Assembly (NCBI RefSeq): GCF_030283205.1 | Contig: NZ_JASNWF010000043.1 | Location: 1-36,704 of the forward strand | DNA: 36,704 bases | Direction of reading: 5' to 3' | Origin: Actinomadura opuntiae | GTDB taxonomy: Bacteria; Actinomycetota; Actinomycetes; Streptosporangiales; Streptosporangiaceae | Shown: piece by piece, positions 14,474 through 22,731 of the stretch | Layout of the letters: each line of letters opens with the position of its first letter | How positions within the stretch are numbered: position 1 is the first letter of the stretch | The notes under the pieces: model-generated | What the model was told of the DNA's origin: nothing | What the model saw: the letters and a program-made list of their open reading frames with translations, nothing else | The model's database searches: none | Position numbers and translations under genes: made by a program

Positions 14474-14692
14474 ACGTGGGTCGGAGTGTCGGTGGCGTTG
14501 GGCTTCGTCGGCCTCGCCGTGCTGGCCTGGTGCGCGTTCCGCGTCTACCTGGGCGTGCGGCGTTTCGGTCGTGAACTCGAGCGCACCAGACGGCGGCTCG
14601 CGCCCAAACAGTCGGCGCTGCGTGATGAACTGTCCGAACTCCAGGACGCTCGGGTGCCACAAGCGCCCGGGGACGGCGTACGATCGTCCTGA
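14471..14692 (+). CDS. Small single-pass membrane protein, unknown function
   Basis: Short protein of 73 residues from GTG 14471. Residues 1-27 form one hydrophobic helix (VGVSVALGFVGLAVLAWCAF). A basic, coiled-coil-prone stretch follows (RRFGRELERTRRRL, then Glu/Leu heptads). The frame is open upstream to ATG 14426, but those 15 residues look non-coding. It lies between pafC and tatA, 24 bases before tatA. I do not recognise the family. A scaffold or envelope role is possible but unsupported. Confidence 0.6.
   Translation: MTWVGVSVALGFVGLAVLAWCAFRVYLGVRRFGRELERTRRRLAPKQSALRDELSELQDARVPQAPGDGVRSS
14655..14684 (+). promoter_or_regulatory. Candidate tatA promoter
   Basis: TACGAT (14679-14684) with TGCCAC (14655-14660) 18 bases upstream gives a plausible -10/-35 pair inside the end of the preceding gene. 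It leaves a leader of about 25 bases with the AGAGGA ribosome site of tatA. Confidence 0.35.
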
Positions 14693-14716
14693 GGACCCCT
14701 GCTGAAGAGGAATGCC

Positions 14717-15088
14717 ATGCTTGGTGGACTGGGCACGCCCGAGATCCTGATCATCCTGCTGGTCGTCGTGGTGCTGTTCGGCTCCGCGAAACTGCCGCAG
14801 CTCGCCCGGTCGCTGGGCAAGTCGGCGCGGATCCTGAAGGCCGAGACCAAGGGCCTGCGCGACGACGGCGACGACGTCGCCGAGCCGCCCGCGCCGCCGG
14901 CGGCCGCCGCCCCGGCCCCCGCCGACAGCGCCCGCGACAAGGCGGCGCGGCTGCGCGAGGAGGCCGCCCGGCTGGAGCGCGAGGCGGCCGCCGCCGAGGG
15001 CGCGCAGCGCGGCCGCGGCGCGCTGGCGTCCGGCGAGCCGATCGAGGGCGTGCCGGTGTCGGACCCGGGCCGGCTGCGCCAGGGCTGA
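14717..15088 (+). CDS. tatA: Twin-arginine translocase subunit TatA
   Basis: Forms the pore or membrane-weakening oligomer of the Tat system, which exports folded proteins. The 123 residues start MLGGLGTPEILIILLVVVVLFG, a short transmembrane helix. The conserved FGxxKLP hinge follows (FGSAKLPQLARSLG), then an amphipathic helix to about residue 50. The rest is a long Ala/Pro spacer and a charged, probably coiled Arg/Glu/Ala helix, longer than in E. coli but usual for actinobacteria. AGAGGA lies upstream of the ATG. tatC follows after 69 bases. Confidence 0.95.
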   Translation: MLGGLGTPEILIILLVVVVLFGSAKLPQLARSLGKSARILKAETKGLRDDGDDVAEPPAPPAAAAPAPADSARDKAARLREEAARLEREAAAAEGAQRGRGALASGEPIEGVPVSDPGRLRQG

Positions 15089-15157
15089 CCTGCCGCCCGA
15101 GCAGGCCGCGCACACCCCGCGCACACCCCCAGCCGATCCGAGCCCCGAAAGCCCGCC

Positions 15158-16015
15158 ATGAAGCCCAGGCACGACACCGCCCCCGACGGCCGCATGCCGC
15201 TGATGGACCATCTGCGCGAGCTGCGTAACCGGTTGATCAAGGCGATCCTCGGGCTGCTGGCGGGCGCGCTGGCCGGCTGGCTGTGCTTCGGCCCGATCTG
15301 GGACTTCCTGAAGAAGCCCTACACGCGGATCCCGTCCGAGCACTGCCTGGCGGGCAAGTGCGACCTGGTCGTGCACGGGATCTTCGACGGGTTCTTCATC
15401 CATCTGAAGGTCGCGCTGATCGTCGGCGCGGTGCTGTCGTCGCCGATCTGGCTGTACCAGATCTGGGCGTTCGTGGCGCCGGGGCTGTACAAGCGGGAGC
15501 GCCGCTGGACGTACGTGTTCATGGCGGCGGCGGTCCCGCTGTTCTGCGCGGGCGCGGCGCTGGCGTACCTGACGATGGACAAGGGCCTGAAGATCTTCAT
15601 CGGGCTCGCGCCGGGCGACACGACGGTGCTGGTCGGCGTGCAGGACTACCTGGGCTACGCCCAGGCGATGCTGCTGATCTTCGGGTTGACGTTCGAGCTG
15701 CCGCTGTTCGTGGTGATGCTGAACCTGGTCGGGGTCCTCACCCATGAGCGGATCCGCAGGTCGCGGCGGCTGCTGGTGTTCGGGGTGTTCGTGTTCGCCG
15801 CGGTCGCCACGCCCAGCCAGGACCCGTTCACCATGCTGGCGCTGGCGCTGCCGACCGTGGTGCTGTTCGAGTTCGCCGAGGTGCTGGCGTACTTCCACGA
15901 CCGCCGCAAGCTGCGCCGCCCCGACCCCGACGCGGGCCTGTCCGACGACGAGGCGTCCCCGCTGGACCTGGAGGCGATCGACGCCGAGCTCGAGGGCGGC
16001 GGCCGCGCCCGCTGA
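15158..16015 (+). CDS. tatC: Twin-arginine translocase subunit TatC
   Basis: Six-helix membrane receptor for twin-arginine signal peptides. The 285 residues contain the N-terminal cytoplasmic motif MPLMDHLRELRNRL (13-26) and the first helix (about 28-47). The first periplasmic loop includes a Cys pair (EHCLAGKCD). Then come FFIHLKVALI, the PxWLYQIWAFVAPGLYKRER motif that is the strongest TatC signature, FELPLFVVMLNLVGVL and ATPSQDP. A charged acidic tail of about 40 residues follows the last helix. It is in one unit with tatA. Confidence 0.97.
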   Translation: MKPRHDTAPDGRMPLMDHLRELRNRLIKAILGLLAGALAGWLCFGPIWDFLKKPYTRIPSEHCLAGKCDLVVHGIFDGFFIHLKVALIVGAVLSSPIWLYQIWAFVAPGLYKRERRWTYVFMAAAVPLFCAGAALAYLTMDKGLKIFIGLAPGDTTVLVGVQDYLGYAQAMLLIFGLTFELPLFVVMLNLVGVLTHERIRRSRRLLVFGVFVFAAVATPSQDPFTMLALALPTVVLFEFAEVLAYFHDRRKLRRPDPDAGLSDDEASPLDLEAIDAELEGGGRAR

Positions 16016-16115
16016 CCCGCCGGCCGGGCGCCGGCGAGCGAGCGGGCCCGGGCGGTCGTTCCCTCGGAGGGGCGGTAGGGGTTCTGGTGGGGCGCGCGGG
16101 AAAAGCGGTCCCGAA

Positions 16116-16156
16116 TTGGGAATCGGGCCCGTCGAAACCGTAGGCTCGATGGCATG
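16116..16156 (+). promoter_or_regulatory. Leaderless promoter of helY
   Basis: TAGGCT (16141-16146) ends seven bases before the ATG at 16154, with no Shine-Dalgarno. TTGGGA (16116-16121), 19 bases upstream, is a possible but weak -35. The -10 hexamer and its spacing are identical to those of dop. Confidence 0.6.
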
Positions 16157-18922
16157 ACCTCCCCCGACACCGCGCAGGCCGCGCAGAGCCCGGCCCAGCG
16201 GTACGCGGCCTACCGTTCGCGCACCGCAGGGAACGGCCCGGCCCTGCTGGACTTCCGCACCCTGTACGACTTCGAGCTGGACGCGTTCCAGATCGAGGCG
16301 TGCCAGGCGCTGGAGGACGGCAGCGGCGTGCTGGTCGCGGCGCCCACCGGGTCCGGCAAGACCGTGGTGGGGGAGTTCGCGGTCCACCTGGCGCTCACCG
16401 GCGGCACCAAGTGCTTCTACACCACGCCGATCAAGGCGCTGTCGAACCAGAAGTACGCCGACCTCGTCCGCCGCTACGGGCCCGGCAAGGTCGGGCTGCT
16501 GACCGGCGACAACAGCGTCAACGGCGAGGCGCCGATCGTGGTGATGACCACCGAGGTGCTGCGCAACATGCTGTACGCGCAGTCGCCGACCCTGGCCGGG
16601 CTGGCGTTCGTGGTGATGGACGAGGTGCACTACCTCGCCGACCGGTTCCGCGGCGCGGTCTGGGAAGAGGTGATCATCCACGTTCCGGACTCGGTGCGGA
16701 TCGTGGCGCTGTCGGCGACGGTGTCCAACGCCGAGGAGTTCGGCGAGTGGCTGCACGAGGTCCGCGGCGACACCGCCGTGATCGTGGACGAGCACCGGCC
16801 CGTCCCGCTGTTCCAGCACATGCTGGTGGGGACGCGGCTGTACGACCTGTTCGTCGACACCGGCAAGGGCAAGGACCGGCAGGCCCGGCTGAACCCGCAG
16901 CTGACGCGGATGGCGGTGGAGGAGGTCCGCCGCGCCAAGGTCAACCAGGGGCGCCGCACCGGCCGCCGGCGGGCGCCGCGGCCGCAGCGGTTCCGGCCGC
17001 CGGCCCGCCCCGACGTGATCGAGCGGCTGGAGCGGGCGGGGCTGCTGCCGGCGATCACATTCATCTTCAGCCGCGCCGGCTGCGACGCGGCGGTGCTGCA
17101 GTGCCTGCACGCGGGGATCCGGCTGACCTCCAAGGAGGAGGCCGAGGAGATCCGCGCGCACGTCGAGCTGCGCACCTCCGACATCTCGCCCGAGGACCTG
17201 CGGATCCTCGGCTACACCGACTTCCTGGAGGCGCTGCAGCGAGGCGTCGCCGCGCACCACGCGGGGATGCTGCCGACGTTCAAGGAGATCGTCGAGGAGC
17301 TGTTCACCCGCGGCCTGATCAAGGCGGTGTTCGCCACCGAGACCCTCGCGCTCGGCATCAACATGCCGGCCCGCACCGTGGTGATCGAGAAGCTCGACAA
17401 GTGGAACGGCGAAGCCCACGTCGACCTGACGCCGGGCGAGTACACGCAGCTGACGGGCCGTGCCGGGCGCCGCGGCATCGACGTGGAGGGCCACGCGGTG
17501 GTGGTGTGGGGTCCGAGCGTGGAGCCGGCGTCGGTCGCCGGGCTCGCCGGCACCCGCACCTACCCGCTGAACTCCAGTTTCCGGCCGTCCTACAACATGG
17601 CGGTGAACCTCGTCGGCGCCGTCGGGATCGAGCGGGCGCGGACGCTGCTGGAGGAGTCGTTCGCGCAGTTCCAGGCCGACCGGGCCGTGGTGGGGCTGGC
17701 GCGGCAGGTCCGCAAGAACGAGGAGGCACTGGAGGGGTACGCCAAGGCCGCCGAATGCCATCTCGGCGACTTCATGGAGTACGCGGCGATGCGGCGGCGG
17801 CTGTCGGACCGGGAGGCGGAGCTGTCGCGGGAGCGGTCGTCGTCGCGGCGCGCCGAGGCCGCGAGGTCGCTGGAGCACCTGCGGCCCGGTGACGTGATCC
17901 TGGTGCCGTCGGGGCGCCGCTCCGGGCTCGCGGTCGTCCTCGACCCGGGGGTGGGGCGCCGCTCGGACGGGCCGGCGCCGCTGGTGCTGACGGTGAACCG
18001 GTCGGTGCAGCGGCTGTCGATCCAGGACTTCCCGCGCGCCGTGGAGCCCGTCGACCGGATCCGCATCCCCAAGTCGTTCAGCCCCCGCAACCCGCAGGAC
18101 CGCCGCGACCTGGCGTCCACGCTGCGCAACAAGGTGCCCGACGACGCCCGGGAGCGGCGCCGCGGCCGCGGCGACTCCGCGGCCCCCGACGACGCCGAGA
18201 TCGCCCGGCTGCGCGCCGAGCTGCGCGCCCACCCGGTGCACGGCTGCGACAAGCGCGAGGACCACGCCCGCTGGGCCGAGCGGTACCACCGGCTGGACCG
18301 CGAGACCGAGCAGCTGCGGCGCCGCGTCGAGGGCCGCTCGCAGGTGATCGCCCGCACGTTCGACCGGGTCTGCGCCGTGCTGCAGCAGCTCGGCTACCTC
18401 GACGGCGACGACGTCACCGCCGAGGGCCGCCGCCTCGGCCGGATCTACAACGAGCTGGACCTGCTGACCGCCGAGAGCCTGCGCGCCGGGCTGTGGGAGA
18501 AGCTCGACCACGCCGAGCTGGCCGCGTGCGTGTCCGCGCTGGTGTACGAGTCGCGGCAGCCCGACGACGCGACCCCGCCTCGCACCCCGACCGGCCCGTC
18601 CCAGGACGCCCTGGCGGCGATGGTGCGGTTGTGGGGGGAGCTGGAGGCCGTCGAGCGCGACAACCGGGTGTCGTTCCTGCGCGAGCCCGACCTGGGGTTC
18701 GCGTGGACGGCGTACCGGTGGGCCAAGGGCGACGACCTCGACGAGGTGCTGCTGGAGAGCGACAGGACCGCCGGCGACTTCGTCCGCGCCGTCAAGCAGC
18801 TGCTGGACCTGCTCGGCCAGATCGTCGACGCGGCGCCGGAGAACTCCCACCTGCGCAAGACGGCGCGCCGCGCCATGGACGCGATGCGCCGCGGCGTGGT
18901 CGCCTACACCTCCGTCGGCTGA
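16154..18922 (+). CDS. helY: Ski2/Mtr4-like superfamily 2 helicase HelY
   Basis: ATP-dependent helicase related to eukaryotic RNA helicases Mtr4 and Ski2. The 922 residues hold two RecA-like domains. Walker A is APTGSGKT (63-70), motif II is DEVH (156-159) and motif III is LSATVSN (about 188). A linker rich in Arg and Pro (about 260-285) precedes FIFSRAGCD, ETLALGINMPARTVV and the motif VI QLTGRAGRRG. The C-terminal half includes a beta-rich insert (GDVILVPSGRRSGLAVVLDPG) and a DSHCT-like helical domain at the end. It follows tatC by 138 bases as in mycobacteria (Rv2092c). The start is leaderless. The cellular substrate is not well established. Confidence 0.94.
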   Translation: MTSPDTAQAAQSPAQRYAAYRSRTAGNGPALLDFRTLYDFELDAFQIEACQALEDGSGVLVAAPTGSGKTVVGEFAVHLALTGGTKCFYTTPIKALSNQKYADLVRRYGPGKVGLLTGDNSVNGEAPIVVMTTEVLRNMLYAQSPTLAGLAFVVMDEVHYLADRFRGAVWEEVIIHVPDSVRIVALSATVSNAEEFGEWLHEVRGDTAVIVDEHRPVPLFQHMLVGTRLYDLFVDTGKGKDRQARLNPQLTRMAVEEVRRAKVNQGRRTGRRRAPRPQRFRPPARPDVIERLERAGLLPAITFIFSRAGCDAAVLQCLHAGIRLTSKEEAEEIRAHVELRTSDISPEDLRILGYTDFLEALQRGVAAHHAGMLPTFKEIVEELFTRGLIKAVFATETLALGINMPARTVVIEKLDKWNGEAHVDLTPGEYTQLTGRAGRRGIDVEGHAVVVWGPSVEPASVAGLAGTRTYPLNSSFRPSYNMAVNLVGAVGIERARTLLEESFAQFQADRAVVGLARQVRKNEEALEGYAKAAECHLGDFMEYAAMRRRLSDREAELSRERSSSRRAEAARSLEHLRPGDVILVPSGRRSGLAVVLDPGVGRRSDGPAPLVLTVNRSVQRLSIQDFPRAVEPVDRIRIPKSFSPRNPQDRRDLASTLRNKVPDDARERRRGRGDSAAPDDAEIARLRAELRAHPVHGCDKREDHARWAERYHRLDRETEQLRRRVEGRSQVIARTFDRVCAVLQQLGYLDGDDVTAEGRRLGRIYNELDLLTAESLRAGLWEKLDHAELAACVSALVYESRQPDDATPPRTPTGPSQDALAAMVRLWGELEAVERDNRVSFLREPDLGFAWTAYRWAKGDDLDEVLLESDRTAGDFVRAVKQLLDLLGQIVDAAPENSHLRKTARRAMDAMRRGVVAYTSVG

Positions 18923-18951
18923 TCGGGGGCGGTCTGATCAGGGTGGGCTGA

Positions 18952-19881
18952 TCAGGCGTCCTGCTCGGCGGGCAGGGCGAGGTCGGCGGCGACGATGGAC
19001 GCGAACGCGCCGCGGGCGATGATCGCCACCCACAGGACGGGGGCGACCGCGAGGAGGGCGACCCAGCCGAGCCCGTTGACCAGCGCCGAGGTCAGGACCG
19101 CGACGACGGCGGTGCCGCCGCCGATGAACGCGGCGACGAGCCCGGCGCGCAGCGGGCCCGGGCCGTCGGCGGCGGCGTCGGTCAGCCCGAACTGGTGCAG
19201 CACGCACATGATCAGGCCGAGCGAGCCGAGCGCGAGCGCGCCTGTCACGTACAGGGCGGCGGCGAGGCCGGAGGTGAGGAAGCCGCCGACGTGCGCGGCG
19301 ATGGGCTCCAGGTCGCCGACGTTCAGGAACTGCGGGAACGCCCGGTAGTCGGCCCGGCCGGTGGACAGGAACCGTTTCCAGCCGTCGCCGTCCGGGCCGT
19401 GCACGACCGCCAGGCACAGCAGCAGGCATCCCAGGAGCACCTGGCAGGTCGCCCAGCGGATCCGCCCGGCGACCAGGAGGCCCCGCGTGACCAGGAACCC
19501 GGCGGCGGTCAGCGCGACCTCCCCGGCCGCCAGGGCGGTGAGGAAGCCGTGCGAGAGGTGGTCGCGGTACTGAAGCGTCGCCCACTGCGGATGCGCGGCG
19601 GTGACGACAAGGCTCGTCGGGACGAAGATCAGGACGCTGTAGGCCATCGCGAGGGCGAAGTGGCGGCCGCCGGTGGCGCCCGCGACGCGCGGCGCGCGGC
19701 CCGGGACCGGCTCGGCGGCACGCCCCGCCGCGTCCTGCCCGCCGCGGGTCTCCGGCTCGGCAGGCGAACCGGCGGCGTCCGCGCGGGCGCGGCGCGCGCC
19801 GCGCAGCTGGTGGGCGGCGGCCAAAGCGATGCCCGCGCCGGCCGCGTACGACCACGGAAGGTCGGCGTAGATGCCCAGCAT
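18952..19881 (-). CDS. Multi-pass membrane protein, unknown function
   Basis: Integral membrane protein of 309 residues with about seven hydrophobic helices: near 8-26, 75-95, 108-130, 142-160, 205-232, and two between 245 and 295. A hydrophilic, Ala/Arg/Pro-rich cytoplasmic-type loop covers about 28-72. Possible metal or haem ligands include the pair of His in YRDHLSHGF and the His in AVVHGPDGDGW, but this is speculation. I recognise no family. It starts 18 bases after the MpaB-like oxygenase gene on the same strand, with GGAG before its ATG, so the two form an operon. It converges with helY. Confidence 0.8.
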   Translation of the reverse strand: MLGIYADLPWSYAAGAGIALAAAHQLRGARRARADAAGSPAEPETRGGQDAAGRAAEPVPGRAPRVAGATGGRHFALAMAYSVLIFVPTSLVVTAAHPQWATLQYRDHLSHGFLTALAAGEVALTAAGFLVTRGLLVAGRIRWATCQVLLGCLLLCLAVVHGPDGDGWKRFLSTGRADYRAFPQFLNVGDLEPIAAHVGGFLTSGLAAALYVTGALALGSLGLIMCVLHQFGLTDAAADGPGPLRAGLVAAFIGGGTAVVAVLTSALVNGLGWVALLAVAPVLWVAIIARGAFASIVAADLALPAEQDA

Positions 19882-19899
19882 GCGGCGGTCTCCGGACGG

Positions 19900-20808
19900 T
19901 CAGGGGCGGGCGTGCCGGCGGCGGTCGCGGCGGCTGGCGAGGGTGCGCTCGACGCGGTGCCGGGCGAGCCGGACCAGCAGCGGACGCGGCGGGCGGCGCA
20001 GGAACGCCGGGGTGAGGTGGTGCAGGTCGGTGGCGGTGCGCAGCACCATGTCCGCGGCGCGCCGCCGGTTGTGGGTCCAGGGCAGCCCGTACTGTTCGCG
20101 CAACGGCTCGGGCAGCAGCGCGGTCGTGACCAGGCGGAACACCATCAGCGCCGGGGCGAGGGCGCGCAGCCTGCGCGGGTACAGCACGGCGGCGGCGACC
20201 TCGCGGGCGGTGTCGGTGACCTGCAGCGACGCCACCGTCTCGGCCATGTAGGCGCGGAACGCCGCCAGGTCCGGCGGCTGGGCGTCCAGCGGGCAGCCGA
20301 GGACCTCCGCGACGATCCGCGCCTGCCGGTAGTACTCCTCGGCCAGGTCCGGCTCGTCGTCGCCGGGCCGCATCACGTGCTCGTAGATGTACAGGGCCGA
20401 GTCGATGAGGGTGGCGTTCACCCACAACTGCAGGTCCGGGTCGTTGCCGGAGTAGCCCTCGCCGCGGACGGCGGTGTGGATGCCGCGGACCTTCGCGGCG
20501 ATCCGCGCGACCTGGTCCGGCGTCCCGAACGTGGTGACGAGCAGGAAGTCCAGGGTGCCGAACAGCCGGGCGAGCGGCCGGTCGGCGAAGTCGCTGTGCT
20601 CGGCGACGCCCCGGGCGACCGCCGGGTGCGCCAGCTGCATCAGCAGGGCGCGCCCGGCGCCGAGGCCGATCAGCGGCTCGGCGGCGAGGGCGCGCAGCAC
20701 CTCCCGGTCGGCGAGCCGCTCGGCGAGCCGGTCGCCCGCCGGCACGGGGCCCGGCAGCCGAGCCGGGTCCGCCGGGACGGCGGCGGGCGAGGTGCGGGGC
20801 GTGGTCAC
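19900..20808 (-). CDS. Oxygenase of the MpaB/rubber oxygenase (DUF2236) family
   Basis: Predicted haem b-dependent oxygenase related to MpaB and latex clearing protein. The 302 residues contain LMQLAHPAVARGVAEHSDF, whose His is a candidate haem ligand, then RLFGTLDFLLVTTFGTPDQ and VRGIHTAVRGEGYSGNDPDLQLWV, followed by NATLIDSALYIYEHVM and the later DLHHLTPAFLRR. I chose the GTG at 20808 because GGGAGG lies just upstream; a longer frame from 20847 adds 13 unconserved residues. No signal peptide is seen, so it is probably cytoplasmic or membrane-associated through the partner encoded downstream. The substrate is unknown. Confidence 0.85.
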   Translation of the reverse strand: MTTPRTSPAAVPADPARLPGPVPAGDRLAERLADREVLRALAAEPLIGLGAGRALLMQLAHPAVARGVAEHSDFADRPLARLFGTLDFLLVTTFGTPDQVARIAAKVRGIHTAVRGEGYSGNDPDLQLWVNATLIDSALYIYEHVMRPGDDEPDLAEEYYRQARIVAEVLGCPLDAQPPDLAAFRAYMAETVASLQVTDTAREVAAAVLYPRRLRALAPALMVFRLVTTALLPEPLREQYGLPWTHNRRRAADMVLRTATDLHHLTPAFLRRPPRPLLVRLARHRVERTLASRRDRRRHARP

Positions 20809-21083
20809 GGGGCCTCCCGGTGGTCGGCGGCCTGGTCCTGCCGCCATCCTCCCGCAACTATTGGCAGGGCGTCAATAAAGCCGGGCGCCCGTGCGCGGCG
20901 CCGCGGTTCCTGTCGAATCGTCGCCCTTTATCGTGTCAACGCACGAAAACATGCCACAGGGCGGGTGACCGGTGGCACAATCGAGGCTTCTGTCAACCCC
21001 CGAGGGCAGTGGGACCGCCGGTGCGGCGCCGTGACGGCGGCCACCCGGGCCGCCCACGCGCTCTGCGAGAAAGGTCCAGCCCC
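20809..21083. other. Divergent intergenic region with repeated TGTCAAC
   Basis: This 275-base gap lies between the divergent oxygenase and PH-like genes. It holds TGTCAAC twice (20934-20940 and 20991-20997), each giving TTGACA on the minus strand. CGTCAA at 20870-20875 reads TTGACG on the minus strand. A perfect 7-bp hairpin, GGCGGCC/GGCCGCC, lies at 21036-21054. I could not pair any -35 with a convincing -10. Confidence 0.4.
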
Positions 21084-21443
21084 GTGGCCATCCGCGACAA
21101 GATGCGCGCCAACGCGGCGCACGTCCTGCAGCCGGGCGAGAACGTCCAGGCAGTGTTCGGAGCCCAGACGACCAGCCAGTACTTCGCGCTGCTGTCCTAC
21201 TGGATCATCCTGTTCACCAACGCCTACCGGGTCGTCGTCGTCACCGACCGGCGCATCCTGGTGTGCCGCTCCGGGCGGCTGCGCATGACCCCCGTCAACG
21301 AGGTGCTGCGCGAACTGCCCCGGCACACCCGGATCGGCCCGCCCTCCGGCCTGTGGTGGCGCTGCGACTCCCTCGGCGAGCGCCTCTACGTGCACAAGCG
21401 GTTCCACAAGGACATCAACGCCGCCGACGGCGTCCCCGCCTGA
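21084..21443 (+). CDS. Small PH-like (YokE/bPH-type) protein
   Basis: Protein of 119 residues with the look of a bacterial pleckstrin-homology fold. LQPGENVQAVFGAQT precedes a hydrophobic stretch (SYWIILFTNAYRVVVV), then VTDRRILVCRSGRLR, the typical YokE/bPH strand pair. The family's role is unknown; membrane or protein binding is usually assumed. The GTG at 21084 has AAAGG about nine bases upstream and starts the conserved sequence. The open frame further upstream is Arg/Pro-rich and looks non-coding. It converges with the hydrolase gene. Confidence 0.65.
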   Translation: MAIRDKMRANAAHVLQPGENVQAVFGAQTTSQYFALLSYWIILFTNAYRVVVVTDRRILVCRSGRLRMTPVNEVLRELPRHTRIGPPSGLWWRCDSLGERLYVHKRFHKDINAADGVPA

Positions 21444-21487
21444 CCGGAGCCCTGAACGGGAGCGCCAGGGGGCGGAGGGCGGCCGGG

Positions 21488-22507
21488 TCAGGGCGCCATG
21501 GCCAGGATCGCGCCGGCGACCTGCCGGGGATGCGACACCAGCGACAGGTGATGGGCGCCGGGGACGATCGTGGGCGGCGGCGCGCCGATCCGCCGCGCCG
21601 TCTCGTAGGGGGACCTGCGGGAGAACACGTCGTCCTCCGCCCCGAACACCACCGCCTTCGGCACCCGGATCCGCGCCACCTCCGCCACCCGCGCCGCCGG
21701 CAGCCCCACCACCGCCTGCATCCGCCACACCGCGTCCTCCGCGCCCGGCATCTGGAACGGCCGCCGCCACTGCTCCACCCCCGCCCCGTCCAGGCGGGGG
21801 CAGGACGGCCCGCACTGCGCGCCGTAGATCTTCCGGATCACCCAATCCGACCGGACGACGAGCCGGGTCAGCGTCGTCCGGTACGGGTCGCGCAGCAGGA
21901 ACCGCACGGTGTCGGCGCCCTCGCCGGCGCCGGTGTCGAGGGCGTCGCCGTCCAGGAACACCAGCCCGGCCGCCCGCCCCGGCGCCTTCAGCGCCGCCGC
22001 CGCGATCACCCCGGCGCCGCTGGAGTGCCCCACCAGCGTCGCCCGGTCCAGGCCCATCGCGTCCAGGAACCCCAGCAGCTGTGCGGCCTGGTGCGCGGTG
22101 TCGAACGGGCCGCGCCGCTCGCTGTAGCCCCACCCGGTCAGGTCCAGTGCGTACACGCGGTGCCCGGTCGCCAGCAGCGGCGCGACCCGCGACCAGGTGT
22201 CGGCGGACTCGAAGGCGCCGTGCACCAGCACCACCGGCGTCCCGCGCGCGCCCCACTCCCGGTACCGGGTGCGGAGCCCGTCCGCCTCGGCGAAACGGGC
22301 CCCGGCCGGCGGCCTCGCCCGTCCCGCCGTCGCCGCGTTGTAGGCGAACGAGAACACCGTGACGGCCACCAGCAGCACCACCACGGCGGCCAGCAGCCGC
22401 CGGCCCCACCTGAGCAGCCGCGAACGCCGCCGGGGGCCGGCGGGCTCCAGCGCCGTCGCGGCGGTCGCGGCCGACGCCGATGCGGACGGGTCGGGTACAG
22501 CGGTCAT
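21488..22507 (-). CDS. Membrane-anchored alpha/beta hydrolase
   Basis: Serine hydrolase of 339 residues. An Ala/Ser-rich leader and basic patch (PRRRSRLLRWGRR) precede one transmembrane helix (about 44-62), placing the enzyme outside the membrane as a signal-anchor protein. The fold shows VVLVHGAFESADTW (oxyanion loop) and the nucleophile elbow GHSSG. A late Asp lies in FGAEDDVF, and the catalytic His in PGAHHLSLVSHP. A CGPSC pair in the cap region could form a disulfide. AAGGAG lies just upstream of the ATG at 22507, preferred over ATG 22534. The substrate is unknown. Confidence 0.85.
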   Translation of the reverse strand: MTAVPDPSASASAATAATALEPAGPRRRSRLLRWGRRLLAAVVVLLVAVTVFSFAYNAATAGRARPPAGARFAEADGLRTRYREWGARGTPVVLVHGAFESADTWSRVAPLLATGHRVYALDLTGWGYSERRGPFDTAHQAAQLLGFLDAMGLDRATLVGHSSGAGVIAAAALKAPGRAAGLVFLDGDALDTGAGEGADTVRFLLRDPYRTTLTRLVVRSDWVIRKIYGAQCGPSCPRLDGAGVEQWRRPFQMPGAEDAVWRMQAVVGLPAARVAEVARIRVPKAVVFGAEDDVFSRRSPYETARRIGAPPPTIVPGAHHLSLVSHPRQVAGAILAMAP

Positions 22508-22668
22508 CGCACTCCTTCGGGGGATATCGATCATCCTCCCCGGAACGCGCGCGCTCAGGCGTCCGGCAACGGGCGCAATCTCCTCTGCTCCCGGCGCCGT
22601 ACACCGGGCCCGCCGGAGCCCGCCGATCCCCTACCGAAGACGGAGGCGCATCGGCTGATGGGAGGATC

Positions 22669-22683
22669 CGCGCGGACCGCGCG
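22669..22683. repeat. GC palindrome upstream of the ABC transporter promoter
   Basis: CGCGCGG and CCGCGCG arms around a central A. It lies where a -35 would be expected for TAGTGT at 22690. It may be an operator or chance in GC-rich DNA. Confidence 0.3.
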
Positions 22684-22689
22684 CCGCGC

Positions 22690-22708
22690 TAGTGTGATCC
22701 CGATCACT
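22690..22708 (+). promoter_or_regulatory. -10 element overlapping a CRP-like site
   Basis: TAGTGT (22690-22695) is a TANNNT -10 placed 37 bases before the ABC gene. Overlapping it is TGTGA-TCCCGA-TCACT (22693-22708), nine of ten consensus bases of the CRP-family site TGTGA-N6-TCACA, with perfect GTGATC/GATCAC arms. A CRP-like protein bound here would cover the start of transcription, which suggests repression. Confidence 0.5.
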
Positions 22709-22731
22709 GGAACCGACCCCCGGGGACGCGC

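Noticed and set aside
14487..14512. Second PafBC-box-like GTGTCGGTG inside the small membrane protein gene
   Set aside because: It lacks the first T of the box, lies within coding sequence, and is followed by no TANNNT at the right distance.
14033..18850. Minus-strand open frame of about 1,600 codons across pafC, tatA, tatC and helY
   Set aside because: It is antisense to well-conserved genes. Its translation is low complexity (Arg, Pro, Gly, Gln, His), typical of GC-rich shadow frames, and shows no domain.
18919..18956. Three CTGATC repeats at the convergent helY/membrane-gene junction
   Set aside because: The units are short, spaced 14-15 bases apart and imperfect. They overlap both stop regions, so no hairpin or known site can be supported.
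20809..20847. Extended start of the MpaB-like gene at 20847
   Set aside because: The extra 13 residues are Gly/Pro/Arg-rich. GGGAGG directly precedes the GTG at 20808.
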